The notes beneath the pieces were generated by a model. That model was not told the origin of the DNA. It searched no databases and worked only from the letters and a program-made list of their open reading frames with translations. The position numbers were made by a program, and so were the translations under genes. A stretch of DNA of 64,000 bases from Phycisphaera sp. Lineage in GTDB: Bacteria > Planctomycetota > Phycisphaerae > Phycisphaerales > UBA1924. The stretch covers positions 186,001 through 250,000 of the forward strand of contig JACKGZ010000001.1 in the NCBI GenBank assembly GCA_020639255.1, written 5' to 3'. Below, piece by piece: positions 49,569-59,775 of this stretch (position 1 is its first letter; each line of letters starts with the position of its first letter).

Positions 49569-52500
49569 CTTCTCTGCTACTGCGACTAGCTTGATCGCAT
49601 CCCGATCCTGAGCCCACGGCACGCCGTCACGATTTTTGGCGGTAGGGTCTTCCAGCAAGTTACGGGCACTTACAATCGCCTCTTCAGCTAGTTCGATCTC
49701 GCCAAGTTTGTATCGACTCATCGCGAGAAGTGCGAAGTCTCTTGGGTCTTCATACCCCTTAACGCATTGGCTAATTACTAATTCGATATGGCGACTGCAG
49801 GTGGTGAAATCGGATTCTCTATATCCATAGTCTGCTCGGGAGCGATAAAGTGAAAGGGCTGTGATTGAATCTAGTGCGTCCGAAATCTCGCGAACCTCGT
49901 CTTGGTTTGGTTGGCTGAGGTTGTACATGCTGCATGGCCACGAAGGGTTGACCACTTGGTAATGCGCTAGAGGGTCAATAGCAAACGCGATTGGGAGCGG
50001 CGTGCCAATAGATGTCATGTAGTCGCGCGAACGCTCAATATCACCACGGTACCAATGACGCCATGCCAGGTAAGACCAGACTTCGATCCGCAACTCATCC
50101 CGTCCGGTTTCGGCCGAATTCTCCAACCTCTCTGATAAATCGATCAGCTTGTCGATCCACTCGTCGTTGCTGAGATCAGATTCACGAGCGGCTACCAGCT
50201 CGGCTTCGATAGTCTCGGGGTGATGAAGGCCAAGATATTCTCGCCGTGTCGCCACCGCGGCATCGAGATTGAGCATTGCTAATCTGCTGTCATCCGCGCC
50301 GCCCGCATCACGATCGGTAAACTCACGGATGACGATCGTGGCCTCCGCCAAGGCCCGTTTCTTCTGCTCCTCCGCGAGCAGCTCGTCGGCATCCGCCTTC
50401 GGCGGCGTGTACTCCCACTCCGCAGCAAGCGACAGAAGCACCTCACGGACACGTGGGTGTACATCGGCGCTCGCGGCCAAGTCCAGGACCTCCTGCTTGT
50501 CCGTCTTGCCCGCTTTGATCTGGTTCATGACGACACGTGCATGGATGTTCATGTCAGAGATGCGTTCATCGAGCATCTCGGCGGCCACGAGGCGGCGAAG
50601 GGGTGTTAGCGAACGATCGGCAATTACTTCATCCATAAGGGCATCTGTGGGGGTCTGGCTATCCCAGAGTTCATCGAGGTACTCACCAGCGGGAACTCGC
50701 TCTCGCCACCGGGCTTGGATGTCGTTGGCCTGCTCTTCCTGGGTTCGGATGTCCCACACACGAGGGTTGGTGTTTGTCAATTCGATCACAAGGCGCGAGC
50801 CGTCGCCGGTCATGAGGAGATTCGTGATTGTTGATTCGAAACCGTGGGTTGCAACCTCGCGACCGGTCGATTCATCGTAGAAACGAAGCGTGCGTCCCTG
50901 TGCCTCGATGCGTCTGGTGCCGTCGGGCGTCACAAGGGACACGCCGGAGAGCGAGTCTTGGACTGCAGATGAGGCCATTGCCTCGATATACAAGTGAAAC
51001 GGTATTTGTGCCATGTGACGGCGGATCATTCGATCGTATGAACTATAAGCATCTATGGGAAGAATTCGCGTAAGCGGACCCTTATTATAGATATTGTCAT
51101 TTGACACAATTAAGAATTGACTACCGTGTTGTATGCTGAGCTGATACTCATCATCGGATTCATCTAGATCTAACGTGCCGATTGGCGTGCATGTAGTTGT
51201 ATCCCAGGCGCAGATACCATCCAAAGACGACGTATATGCCACTTTGCCGTCGTTGCTCCATGCGACATCGAGGACGCCCCAGCTGTGCATGCCTTCGAGT
51301 TGCCGTTCAGTCAAGTTTGAGACATCAATGATCGTTGCTGAGCGGTCGCTGTGCCCAATGATCACCGCGTTGCCGTCAGGGTTCCATTGGGCGCACAGTG
51401 CGGCGTCCGGTTGAGTGTGTTGAAACACGATGGGCTCTGCGCCATCGGCACTGACAAGAAGAGCGGGTGCGTAGATAGAGTTTGCATACGCGACGATCCG
51501 CGAGCCGTTCGGGCTCCATTTCATGGACCACGAATGGGTGTCGCTTGCAGGGCAGATCGTTTTCGCCTCGCGCGTGTCTGGGTCGATCGTGTCAATGCGA
51601 CCATCATCGTACTGGACGGCAACGGTATCGCTCTTCGGACTCCACGCTGCGGTTCTGATCAGCGTGTCACCAAGAGAACCGGCCAAGTCGCATACATGAG
51701 TGCCATCAGAATTCCAGATCTGCACTGAAGTGTTGTTCGCCGTCAATATGCGCGAACCATCATGATTCCATTCGGCGTGATGAAACTCCTTTGGACCCTT
51801 AATCTGCACAGAACCGCCGGCGCCGTCAGATGAATAGATGTGTGCCACGCCGTCGCTCGTAAGCAGCAGCAGTTGTGTTCCGTCAGGCTTCCAACTCACA
51901 GAATATATGAACTCAGTCGTGCCCGTGCGACGAATCGTGATCGGTTCTTCATAATCTGTACCGTCATAGATGTAGACCTCATTCTCGTTGCTGTAGGTAC
52001 GAACCGAGTAGATCGCAATCCGTGAGTCAGTCGGGCTCGGAACGCACACGCCCCCAGCGCGAATGTGGTGTGTGATCGAGTCACTCTGGAGATTTGCGAG
52101 ATGCCATTCCCACCCTCGCTTCCCCTCGGGACAATCAGCCAGTCTCTTGCGGGCCTCGGGATAGTTGCCGGCGTCCATCGCCAGCTGTGCAAGTGCAAGG
52201 TTGGCGGTGTAAGAAGACCACTCGGCCTCATCGATTGTCTTGATGAGCTGCTTCGACTGTGATCGACCAAACGCGCCTAAGGCACGTAGCAGCAGCTCTG
52301 AATCGGATTCTTGCAAATACGGCTCGGCAGCCTCAGTCGTGAGCCAGCCTTCATAAAACCCGTCCGCTACAGCGGACCCGCATTCGCAGCCATCGAGAAT
52401 CGACCCGATCTCGATCATAGATTCGCGTGCGATATCAGCTTGCCTTTGCAGTCGATCGCGCTCCACTTGCAATTCGATCGCACGCTGGGCTGCATCCCGG

Positions 52501-54194
52501 ATTGCTTGACGCGCGTAGCCCTGCAAGGCGAAAATGGCGCCTTGCCCAGTTGAGTTAACAGTAAACTGTGTTTGACCATCCGGATCGAGTGATTGCTCGA
52601 TCTGAAAGCTTCCAAACTCACCCAGCTCGGTCTTGCCACCTGCGGGGAGCGGGCCGCCTAGACTCGCGGCTTCTTCCGCGATCGAAGTAACAGAGCTTTC
52701 AAGCAGTTGGTTTAGTTTAATTACGTTCTCGACACTTCCCACTGCAACATCCGAAATCTGTGACACCGCTCGAGAGTGATGCGGCTCACCTGGTGCCATC
52801 GCCGCTTTAATTGTGATATCACCATCTGAGGTCATGTTGACAATCTTGTTCAGCGCATCCTCTGAGATACGCCAGTTGTCAGTAAGTTGACTGTTGGCCT
52901 GCTTCGCAACCATCCAACCCCAGGCCGTACCCGCCAATCCCAGAAGTAGAGCCGCAGAAACAGCGCTCCCAGCAATCACCGCCCCCTTGTTCCGCCGCAC
53001 GAACTTCCGCACCCGGTACCCCCGGCTCGGCGGCGCCGCCACCACCGCCTCGCCCGCCAGGTGATTCCCGATGTCCATCGCCAGCTGCGCCGCGCTCTCG
53101 TAGCGTCGCCCCCGGTCCTTGTCGAGCGCCTTCATGACAATCCAGTCGAGCTCGCCCCGCACGACAGTGCTGAGCTTGGCGGGCTCGACCTGTCTTGCCA
53201 TGGCCGTCTGCGCCAAACTTTCAAGATTCCGTGTCAGGCGCAAACTCGGCGCGGGCGGGTCCTCTTCCTTGATGATGCGCTGCATCTCTCCGAAGCCCGC
53301 CGAGAGGAGGCGTTTGCCGTCGAAGGGCGTGACGCCCGTGAGCAGCTCGTAGAGCAGAACGCCCAGCGCATACACGTCGGTGCGCGTGTCGATGTCGGGT
53401 GATCCCTCGGCCTGCTCGGGGCTCATGTACTCGGGCGTCCCGATGAGCTGGCGGTGCTCGGTGAAGAGCGTCTTCTCGGTCAGCGGCGATGCGGTGGCCT
53501 TAGCGATGCCGAAGTCGATGACCTTGGCGTACGGCTTGCCGTCGACCATGCTGACGAGCACGTTGGCGGGCTTGAGGTCGCGGTGGATCACGCCCTTGGT
53601 GTGCGCGTGCTGAACAGCCGAGCAGACCTGCGCAAAGAGCGCCAGCCTTTCGGGGATGCTCAGCTTGTGCGCGTCGGCGAACCTGGTGATCGCGTCACCC
53701 ACGACGTACTCCATCGCGAAGTAGGGCCGGCCCGTCTCCGTCGCGCCCGCGTCGTAGACACGTGCGATGTGCGGGTGATCCATCATCGCAAGCGCCTGCC
53801 GCTCGGCCTCGAACCGCGCGATCACCTGCTTTGTGTCCATGCCCAGCTTGATGATCTTGAGCGCCACACGCCGGCGGACGGGCCTTGATTGCTCGGCCAA
53901 GAACACCGAACCAAACCCGCCTTCACCGATGAGCTGCAGCAGCTTGTACCGCCCGATGACCGTGCCGGCGGTCTCGGTGATCGTGGCGCTCATCGCCGTC
54001 GTGCTCGCGGTGGGGCTTGACATGAACCCCGCGCCATCGGCACGCGCCTCGGCGTCGATCAGGCTGATCACGGCCTCGCGCAGCTCCGGGTCGTCCCCCG
54101 CGAGTCGGTCCAGCTCCGCGTTCACCGCGTTCTCGTCGAGCGTTGCAAGCTCGAGGTAGATCTCGCGGGCACGCTTGGCGGTGCGGTCACTCAT
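49536..54194 (-). CDS. Giant serine/threonine protein kinase with WD40-like sensor region
   Basis: 1552 residues. Kinase domain about 83-360: GEGGFGSV (91-98), catalytic Lys in VALKIIK (113), HRDLKPANV (204-212), DFG (227-229), then GTPEYMSPEQAEG. One membrane helix follows (about 412-435, GSAVSAALLLGLAGTAWGW). The outer part contains a coiled segment (about 560-600) and WD40-like repeats (about 700-1080, several W-N/S-x-D-G and W-S/N-P-D-G-x-x pairs), then an alpha-helical TPR-like end. It overlaps the upstream ECF sigma gene by 8 nt, a standard planctomycete pair. Base composition falls clearly after the membrane helix codons. Confidence 0.92.
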   Translation of the reverse strand: MSDRTAKRAREIYLELATLDENAVNAELDRLAGDDPELREAVISLIDAEARADGAGFMSSPTASTTAMSATITETAGTVIGRYKLLQLIGEGGFGSVFLAEQSRPVRRRVALKIIKLGMDTKQVIARFEAERQALAMMDHPHIARVYDAGATETGRPYFAMEYVVGDAITRFADAHKLSIPERLALFAQVCSAVQHAHTKGVIHRDLKPANVLVSMVDGKPYAKVIDFGIAKATASPLTEKTLFTEHRQLIGTPEYMSPEQAEGSPDIDTRTDVYALGVLLYELLTGVTPFDGKRLLSAGFGEMQRIIKEEDPPAPSLRLTRNLESLAQTAMARQVEPAKLSTVVRGELDWIVMKALDKDRGRRYESAAQLAMDIGNHLAGEAVVAAPPSRGYRVRKFVRRNKGAVIAGSAVSAALLLGLAGTAWGWMVAKQANSQLTDNWRISEDALNKIVNMTSDGDITIKAAMAPGEPHHSRAVSQISDVAVGSVENVIKLNQLLESSVTSIAEEAASLGGPLPAGGKTELGEFGSFQIEQSLDPDGQTQFTVNSTGQGAIFALQGYARQAIRDAAQRAIELQVERDRLQRQADIARESMIEIGSILDGCECGSAVADGFYEGWLTTEAAEPYLQESDSELLLRALGAFGRSQSKQLIKTIDEAEWSSYTANLALAQLAMDAGNYPEARKRLADCPEGKRGWEWHLANLQSDSITHHIRAGGVCVPSPTDSRIAIYSVRTYSNENEVYIYDGTDYEEPITIRRTGTTEFIYSVSWKPDGTQLLLLTSDGVAHIYSSDGAGGSVQIKGPKEFHHAEWNHDGSRILTANNTSVQIWNSDGTHVCDLAGSLGDTLIRTAAWSPKSDTVAVQYDDGRIDTIDPDTREAKTICPASDTHSWSMKWSPNGSRIVAYANSIYAPALLVSADGAEPIVFQHTQPDAALCAQWNPDGNAVIIGHSDRSATIIDVSNLTERQLEGMHSWGVLDVAWSNDGKVAYTSSLDGICAWDTTTCTPIGTLDLDESDDEYQLSIQHGSQFLIVSNDNIYNKGPLTRILPIDAYSSYDRMIRRHMAQIPFHLYIEAMASSAVQDSLSGVSLVTPDGTRRIEAQGRTLRFYDESTGREVATHGFESTITNLLMTGDGSRLVIELTNTNPRVWDIRTQEEQANDIQARWRERVPAGEYLDELWDSQTPTDALMDEVIADRSLTPLRRLVAAEMLDERISDMNIHARVVMNQIKAGKTDKQEVLDLAASADVHPRVREVLLSLAAEWEYTPPKADADELLAEEQKKRALAEATIVIREFTDRDAGGADDSRLAMLNLDAAVATRREYLGLHHPETIEAELVAARESDLSNDEWIDKLIDLSERLENSAETGRDELRIEVWSYLAWRHWYRGDIERSRDYMTSIGTPLPIAFAIDPLAHYQVVNPSWPCSMYNLSQPNQDEVREISDALDSITALSLYRSRADYGYRESDFTTCSRHIELVISQCVKGYEDPRDFALLAMSRYKLGEIELAEEAIVSARNLLEDPTAKNRDGVPWAQDRDAIKLVAVAEKLLEGLPERAE

Positions 54195-54768
54195 GGCTCG
54201 CTCCCTCGCCCGGCTCGGTCAGAAAGTCGTGGAGCCTGGCGCGGGCGAGCGACCAGAGGCGGGCGGTCGTCCGCTCGGACTTCCCGAGCGACAGGGCCGC
54301 CTGCTCCACGCTGAGGCCCGCAAAGAAACGCAGCCGAACGACGGCCGCGGCTTCGGGATCCTCAACCTCCAAGCGAGACAGTGCATCATCGACTGCCAGA
54401 ATCGTCCCAGGATCCTGCTTTGCGAGCGAGGTCACGTCGCTGAGCCCCTGCACCGCCGCCTCGCGGGCCTTCCGCGCGCCCTTGGACCGGGCGTGGTCGA
54501 TCAGGATCCGGCGCATCGCCTGAGCCGCGGCCGTGTAGTAATGCCCACGATTCGCCCACGGAATCTCACGCGGACCGGCGAGCCTGGCGTACGCCTCGTG
54601 GACCAGCGCGGTCGGTTCCAGCGTGTGGCCGGGCGCTTCGCCTTTCAAGGCATTGGCCGCCGATCGCCTGAGCTGGTCGTACACAAGCGGCAGCAGATTT
54701 TCTGCGGCTTCCGGTGAACCATGCTGATCGACGAGCAGCCGAGTGATCGCTTCCGATGAGTCATCCAT
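54187..54768 (-). CDS. ECF-family RNA polymerase sigma factor paired with the kinase
   Basis: 193 residues. The pattern LLPLVYDQLRRSAANALKGE then TALVHEAYARLAG (region 2) and DPEAAAVVRLRFFAGLSVEQ then AALSLGKSERTTARLWSLAR (region 4 helix-turn-helix) is that of planctomycete ECF sigma factors linked to WD40 kinases. The 8-nt overlap with the kinase indicates coupled translation. The sigma factor's targets and the phosphorylation link are inferred from the known pairing, not from this sequence. Confidence 0.92.
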   Translation of the reverse strand: MDDSSEAITRLLVDQHGSPEAAENLLPLVYDQLRRSAANALKGEAPGHTLEPTALVHEAYARLAGPREIPWANRGHYYTAAAQAMRRILIDHARSKGARKAREAAVQGLSDVTSLAKQDPGTILAVDDALSRLEVEDPEAAAVVRLRFFAGLSVEQAALSLGKSERTTARLWSLARARLHDFLTEPGEGASHE

Positions 54769-54878
54769 AGGCGGATCTTAACTCGGTTGGGCATCAAAGA
54801 ACCAGTAATTGGCAGCCGACCTCACCCGGCTTCGCTTGTTCATGTGTGATGAATAGGTCACGAGCAAAGGAGCACGTG

Positions 54879-55106
54879 ATGAATCGTAAGCTGAGATCGC
54901 TGGCATTGAGAACTGGTTTAGTCCTCAGCGGATTTGTACTTGGTGTAAACGGCGAGAATTGGATCAGGCCAGATCTCACAGGCCTGGATCAGGCATCAGT
55001 CCGTTCAGCAGTGCAACACGACGCAAGGCAGGCCAGGGATTCCCACTGGGTGATTGGATGGGCATACGCAATCCGAAACGCTGAGTCTTCACGCTACTTG
55101 GACTGA
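54879..55106 (+). CDS. Possible small exported protein
   Basis: 75 residues from ATG 54879 with a good ribosome-binding site (AAAGGAG, about 7 nt). It begins MNRKLRSLALRTGLVLSGFV, a plausible signal peptide, then a polar stretch (NGENWIRPDLTGLDQASVRS). It is divergent from the sigma factor gene. No family recognised. Real gene status rests only on the start signals and leader. Confidence 0.4.
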   Translation: MNRKLRSLALRTGLVLSGFVLGVNGENWIRPDLTGLDQASVRSAVQHDARQARDSHWVIGWAYAIRNAESSRYLD

Positions 55107-55322
55107 GTGGAATTGCACTTGGAAGCAGTGCTCGGTGCTGCTTGAACATGCACCGTGATGCCTAAGCGAATCACCAGCGGCAGATCTGCCAAAGCGCAAC
55201 GACTGCAACCGCCTCCGAATCAGTGACGGAGCTTTGATGCTCCCGGTTCAAGTAATTCAATGCCTTGGAATGGGATGGCGTGAGATAAGCCGTGGCGCCT
55301 GGGGTTCGCCGCCTGTGAGCGA

Positions 55323-57113
55323 TCACCCTGCCAGCTTGTCGCCCATCTCAGCATCAAGCTCGAGCAGGATTTTCCTCATCTTCGTGACATTGTTCTGCTC
55401 GATCGCCTTGCGCAACCGCTGGATGACATCTTTGATTTCAGCCTTTCGTGTGCTACCGATGTATTCCTCGTTGTGCATGACCCAGCTTTGCATGTTGATC
55501 GCGACACCTTCAGCGTGCGAACGCAAGTCCATCGATCGGCGTCGGGCCTTCAGCCCCTCACGCCGCGACTCGCCCTGTCTGACAAGCTGTTCGTGATCTT
55601 TCTCATCCAGACCCGACCCGCCCTGGATGACCACCCGCTGTGATTTCTGGGTGTGCATATCCGTTGCGGTCACGCTCAGAATACCGTCGGCGTCGATCGC
55701 GAAGCAGACCTCGATCTTCGGAACCCCGCGTTTGGCCTTCGGGATGTTCTTCAGTCGGAACAACCCCAGCGTTCGGTTCGCTTTGGCGACAAGCGCATCG
55801 CCCTCGAGCACGTTGATCGGAACCGAGGTCTGGTTGTCCTTCGGCGTCGAGTACACCTTGCGCACCGTGGTTGGGATCGGTGTGTTCTTGGGCGCGATGA
55901 CGGATACGCCACCCCCGGCACTCTCGACACCCAGGGTCTGCGAGGTCACATCCATCAGGTTCACGTTCCGAACCTGACCCGACAATACCGCGGCCAGCGT
56001 GCCCGCGCCCACGCCTACAACCTCGTCCGGGTTCACCGACTTGTTCAGCTGCTTCGTCGCGAACGACTCGGAAACAATGCGCCGAACCGCCGGCATCCGC
56101 GTCGAACCGCCCACAAGGATGATCTCCATGTTCGGCCCAACCCCGACGCCCGAGTTGTGCCGCAGCTCCTTGCAACAGCTGCCGATGCTCTCAAGCAGAT
56201 CCGCACAGACACCCTCGAACACATCACGCCGGAGCGTGTACTGAAGGTGAACGGCCCCGCGCCCGTTGACAGCGATGTATGGGAGCGAGATCTCAGTCTG
56301 CTCCATCCCCGAGAGCTCGATCTTCGCGCGCTGCGCCGCGTCCTTGAGACGCTGCAACGCCATCGGGTCATCACGCAGTTCGATCCGTTCCTTCCTGAAG
56401 AAATCGTCCGCGACGATGTCGATGATTCGTTGATCGAAGTCGTCCCCGCCAAGGTGCGTGTTGCCGTGAACGCCGAGCACCTCGAACCGTCCGTTGTCGA
56501 TCTCCATCGCGGAGAGATCAAGCGTGCCGCCACCGAAATCGACCACGATCACGCGTCGCTTCATCATGCACTTCTCAAACCCGTAAGCGAGCGCCGCAGC
56601 GGTAGGTTCATTGATGATGCGGCGCACATTGAGTCCCGCGATCGCAGCGGCTTCTTTGGTCGCCTGTCTCTGCGCATCATTAAAGTACGCCGGGACCGTG
56701 ATCACCGAATCAGTGACGATGTCGCCCAGTGCGTTCTCCGCCATCTGCTTCAGCTCTTCGAGGATGATCGCGGAAATCTCCTGCGGCGTATAGAGCTTCT
56801 TCCCGATGCGGAGCTTCACCAGCTCAGAGGGCTTACCCACCACCTCGTACGGGACCAGCTTCTCTTCGGTCCGCACCTCGGCGTGCCGCCTGCCCATGAA
56901 TCGCTTGACCGAGTAGATGGTCGATTCAGGAGAAGTAATCTGATGGTTCTTGGCTGCATGCCCGACGAGGGGCTGCCCGTCGCTCATGAACGAGACAATC
57001 GAGGGCATCGTGTGCGTGCCCGCCGAGTTTCGGATCGGCACAACCTGCCCGTCCATGAGCGCGGTCACCACCGAGTTTGTCGTACCAAGATCGATACCGA
57101 TCGACACGCCCAT
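55323..57113 (-). CDS. Hsp70-family chaperone (DnaK-like)
   Basis: 596 residues. IGIDLGTTNSVVTALMDG (phosphate 1), VPAYFNDAQRQATKEAAAIA, INEPTAAALAYGFEK, VVDFGGGTLDLSAMEI (phosphate 2) and ILVGGSTRMPAVRRIV are intact, so the ATPase should work. The substrate-binding domain is recognisable (GVESAGGGVSVIAPKNTPIP) and the lid is shorter than in DnaK, without the usual acidic C-terminal tail. Not next to dnaJ or grpE, so probably a specialised paralogue. Downstream of a membrane protein gene by 27 bp in the same direction. Confidence 0.9.
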   Translation of the reverse strand: MGVSIGIDLGTTNSVVTALMDGQVVPIRNSAGTHTMPSIVSFMSDGQPLVGHAAKNHQITSPESTIYSVKRFMGRRHAEVRTEEKLVPYEVVGKPSELVKLRIGKKLYTPQEISAIILEELKQMAENALGDIVTDSVITVPAYFNDAQRQATKEAAAIAGLNVRRIINEPTAAALAYGFEKCMMKRRVIVVDFGGGTLDLSAMEIDNGRFEVLGVHGNTHLGGDDFDQRIIDIVADDFFRKERIELRDDPMALQRLKDAAQRAKIELSGMEQTEISLPYIAVNGRGAVHLQYTLRRDVFEGVCADLLESIGSCCKELRHNSGVGVGPNMEIILVGGSTRMPAVRRIVSESFATKQLNKSVNPDEVVGVGAGTLAAVLSGQVRNVNLMDVTSQTLGVESAGGGVSVIAPKNTPIPTTVRKVYSTPKDNQTSVPINVLEGDALVAKANRTLGLFRLKNIPKAKRGVPKIEVCFAIDADGILSVTATDMHTQKSQRVVIQGGSGLDEKDHEQLVRQGESRREGLKARRRSMDLRSHAEGVAINMQSWVMHNEEYIGSTRKAEIKDVIQRLRKAIEQNNVTKMRKILLELDAEMGDKLAG

Positions 57114-57139
57114 GCGAGTTGCCCCCTGACAACGAATGC

Positions 57140-57751
57140 TTACTCAGACTCTGAATGAATCGCCAGCTCGCTCGGCCGATCGAGAACCGATGCATCAAAG
57201 ATGAACCCCGAGCCGGTCCATGTCAGCGAAGTATTAAAACGCACGCGAACTATAGATTTCGCGCCGTTCGCATTCACCTCGAACGTTCGAGTCGAACCGG
57301 GCCAGAATCGATGGAGCTCAAACTCCGGACGAACAACAACGTCCTCGATCGCAGAGCCGTCGTTCACGAGCATCGCATCGGTTGCGATCAGCGACTTCGC
57401 GTTCTCGATCGATCCCCACGCGGCGGATACCGCCAGTGAAACCAGCAGCGCCTGCGCGAAGGCCACAGCCGAACCCGCCCAGAATGCATAGGCGGCCTTA
57501 CGCCGGCCCTGGATCAGTGAGTTCTCCTCGATCCGCTTCCGTGCCATCAGTCCAAGCACAGCGCCAATCAGCGGCACCATCGGGACGATGACCATCGACG
57601 CGAGCACAACGCCGTATCTTGCGAGCGATGAGTCACTGGTCACCGCGTTGACCTTCACGGACGTGCTGCCGCCAAAGCTGTCCGTGTGACACGAGATATC
57701 ATTGAGATAACCAGCCATATCCTGAGCATCGACAAGCTGACACGCCGACAT
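57140..57751 (-). CDS. Membrane protein of unknown function upstream of the Hsp70 gene
   Basis: 203 residues. Two hydrophobic helices (about 47-68 and 88-112) separated by the basic segment MARKRIEENSLIQGRRKAAY, like the DUF4190 two-helix module. An extracytoplasmic beta-rich C-terminal domain (about 120-200) follows. The true start may be the Met at residue 12. It forms an apparent two-gene operon with the Hsp70 gene. Confidence 0.6.
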   Translation of the reverse strand: MSACQLVDAQDMAGYLNDISCHTDSFGGSTSVKVNAVTSDSSLARYGVVLASMVIVPMVPLIGAVLGLMARKRIEENSLIQGRRKAAYAFWAGSAVAFAQALLVSLAVSAAWGSIENAKSLIATDAMLVNDGSAIEDVVVRPEFELHRFWPGSTRTFEVNANGAKSIVRVRFNTSLTWTGSGFIFDASVLDRPSELAIHSESE

Positions 57752-57981
57752 ATCGCCCCGATACGGGATGGGGTATAACGATGAGGGCGTTCTTGCACAA
57801 TCGATTCAGGATAACACTCTCGACTCGCCTTCTGATCCGATAACGAGTTGCTCAGGCCTGCGAGATTGTGCCACAAACGGGCCACAATGTCTTACTGCGT
57901 AGATCTATGCGGTGCCAAAGATGTGCTTTTCTCATGAGGATTTGAGGCGATGTATATACGTTGATTCGAGAAAGCAGTGCA

Positions 57982-58002
57982 TTGTGACTAAACTGGTCAC
58001 AA
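57982..58002. promoter_or_regulatory. Inverted repeat TTGTGAC-N7-GTCACAA
   Basis: A perfect 7-bp dyad with a 7-nt spacer in the AT-rich 290-bp gap between rtcR (3' side) and the membrane protein gene. No T run follows on either strand, so an operator for the leftward operon is as likely as a terminator for rtcR. Confidence 0.45.
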
Positions 58003-58041
58003 CATAAACAAGAAGAATATCTCGCACGACAATGAACCAAG

Positions 58042-59649
58042 CTATCGAATCTCCTCCCAGCTCAGCTCAAACTTCGCAAGATACTTGCGTACACGGTCCG
58101 AGTCATTCACCGTCGAACGCCGGGCCCTCGACGCCTCGAACAGCTTCCGCCCAGCATCCGAGAGCGACACCGATTGCCGGCAAACCCGTATCACCGTCGC
58201 CAGTTGTGCCCTATCAAACAAATCGATCTCAGCGAGCCGGTCAGGGCCGAGCATCGTCAGGATGTCAAGGTCTTGACCCTCGTCGCCAGCACACCACGCC
58301 CCGCGAAGCCGCTGGATTTCCTCCGCGACGATCTCCCGTGAGATGCGACCACCCGGCGCGAGCGTCGCCATCCGTGTCAGGGCTGCTCCGAGGTCGCGAA
58401 AGTTGCCGGGCCAGTGGGCGTCCGGTCCCGTTGCGAACGCCAGAAACTGCGCGCGGGCTTCCTTGCTCAGTCGAACCAACTGTCCCCGCTCGCGAGCGTA
58501 CCGCTCAAGCTCATAATCAAGATTGGGCTCGATGTCCTCCGCCCGCTCACGCAGCCCGGGCAGCTCGAACGTCCACAGATTGATCCGCGCCAGCAGATCC
58601 TCCCGGAACCCGCCCTCGCGCACCCTTACTGACAAATCCCGGTTTGTCCCAGCGATGAGCTGGAAATCGCTCCGCACCTCGACGTCAGAGCCCATCGGCA
58701 GGAAACGCTTCTCCTCGATCGCGCGCAGCAGCATCGCCTGCTCATCAAGACCGAGCTCGCCGATCTCATCCAGAAACAGCATCCCGCCGTCCGCCGACCG
58801 CAGCAGCCCGGGCCGATCAGCCATCGCCCCTGTGAACGCGCCCTTTTTGTGCCCGAACAGCGCCGACATCGCGCTATCGCCCCGCAGCGTCGCGCAGTTC
58901 ACCTCAACTAGGTCGCCCTTCACCAGCCGCCGGTGCCTGCGCAGCTCGTAGATCCGCCCTGCCAGCCGCGACTTGCCCGCGCCCGTCGGCCCCGTGATCA
59001 GCAGCGGGTCGGTCGTCCGGGCCGCGACGTGCTCGATCCGCTCGATCAATCGGTTGAACGCGACGTTGCGCGTCTCGATGCCGCCCTTGAGCGACGCGAT
59101 CGCGTCCGAGTGCTCCCGCTCGAAGCGCGACGCAAGCCGGTCATACTTCGAGAGATCCAGGTCGATGACGCTGTAGTTGCCCGCCCCATCGGTGGGCTTG
59201 CGTGGGGGGCTCGTCTGGATGAGCCGCGCGGGGAAGTAGCGGGCCTCAGTGAGCAGGAAGTTGCAGATCTGCGCCACGTGCGAGCCGGTCGTGATGTGGA
59301 CGAGGTATTCCTCGCGGTCGGTGTCGAAGGGGTACCGCGTCGCGAAGTCGTGCAGCAGGCCGTACACCTCCTCGAAGTCCCACGGGTCGAGCATCTCCAC
59401 ATCGTGCTCGACAACCTTCGTCTCGGGCGACACGCTGGCGATGTCCTCGATGATGGCGTTGGCCAGCGAATTTGATCGCTTGTCGTGGAGCAGGTCGAGC
59501 CGGTCGATGAGCAGGTCGTCGTGCTGGCAGAGCGAGACTGTGGGCCGCCAGCGTTCCCACCGCCTCGCCCCCTTCCCCGCGTCGAGCGTGGTGCCGAGGA
59601 TGCCGATGACGACGGTCTTCTTCTGATGAGGCTTCTTCGGACTCGTCAT
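58042..59649 (-). CDS. rtcR: RtcR, sigma-54-dependent activator of the RNA repair operon
   Basis: 535 residues, the usual RtcR size. N-terminal CARF-like Rossmann domain (about 1-180: VVIGILGTTLDAGKGARRWE, TGSHVAQICNFLLTEARYFP). AAA+ domain with Walker A TGPTGAGKSRL, the sigma-54 contact loop KKGAFTGAMADRPG and DEIGELGLDEQAMLLRAIEE. The C-terminal helix-turn-helix is expected after residue 480 (VIRVCRQSVSLSDAGRKLF). RtcR proteins activate rtcBA through sigma-54, and tRNA-derived ends have been reported as activating ligands of the CARF domain. It is divergent from the rtc transcript with about 125 bp to the sigma-54 promoter. Confidence 0.95.
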   Translation of the reverse strand: MTSPKKPHQKKTVVIGILGTTLDAGKGARRWERWRPTVSLCQHDDLLIDRLDLLHDKRSNSLANAIIEDIASVSPETKVVEHDVEMLDPWDFEEVYGLLHDFATRYPFDTDREEYLVHITTGSHVAQICNFLLTEARYFPARLIQTSPPRKPTDGAGNYSVIDLDLSKYDRLASRFEREHSDAIASLKGGIETRNVAFNRLIERIEHVAARTTDPLLITGPTGAGKSRLAGRIYELRRHRRLVKGDLVEVNCATLRGDSAMSALFGHKKGAFTGAMADRPGLLRSADGGMLFLDEIGELGLDEQAMLLRAIEEKRFLPMGSDVEVRSDFQLIAGTNRDLSVRVREGGFREDLLARINLWTFELPGLRERAEDIEPNLDYELERYARERGQLVRLSKEARAQFLAFATGPDAHWPGNFRDLGAALTRMATLAPGGRISREIVAEEIQRLRGAWCAGDEGQDLDILTMLGPDRLAEIDLFDRAQLATVIRVCRQSVSLSDAGRKLFEASRARRSTVNDSDRVRKYLAKFELSWEEIR

Positions 59650-59725
59650 GGATGTGATCCAGTTATATCAAGTACGATACAATAATATCATATTGTGGCT
59701 GATCGGTGTCGGCACTTCACCTCTG

Positions 59726-59753
59726 AAATCGCCGATTTGAGGCTCTCAGAGCC
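59726..59753 (+). promoter_or_regulatory. Two adjacent 13-nt palindromes: candidate RtcR binding sites
   Basis: AAATCG-C-CGATTT (59726-59738) and GGCTCT-C-AGAGCC (59741-59753), both perfect with a single central C and 15 bp between centres. They lie 22 bp upstream of the sigma-54 promoter. The two half-sites differ in sequence, so they may bind different proteins or different dimers. Confidence 0.6.
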
Positions 59754-59775
59754 GTTTCGCGGCACTTCGACGTTC

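Noticed and set aside
57852..58040. 62-residue minus-strand frame between rtcR and the membrane protein gene
   Set aside because: Cys- and Ser-rich product with no leader, family or ribosome-binding site; AT-rich intergenic DNA.
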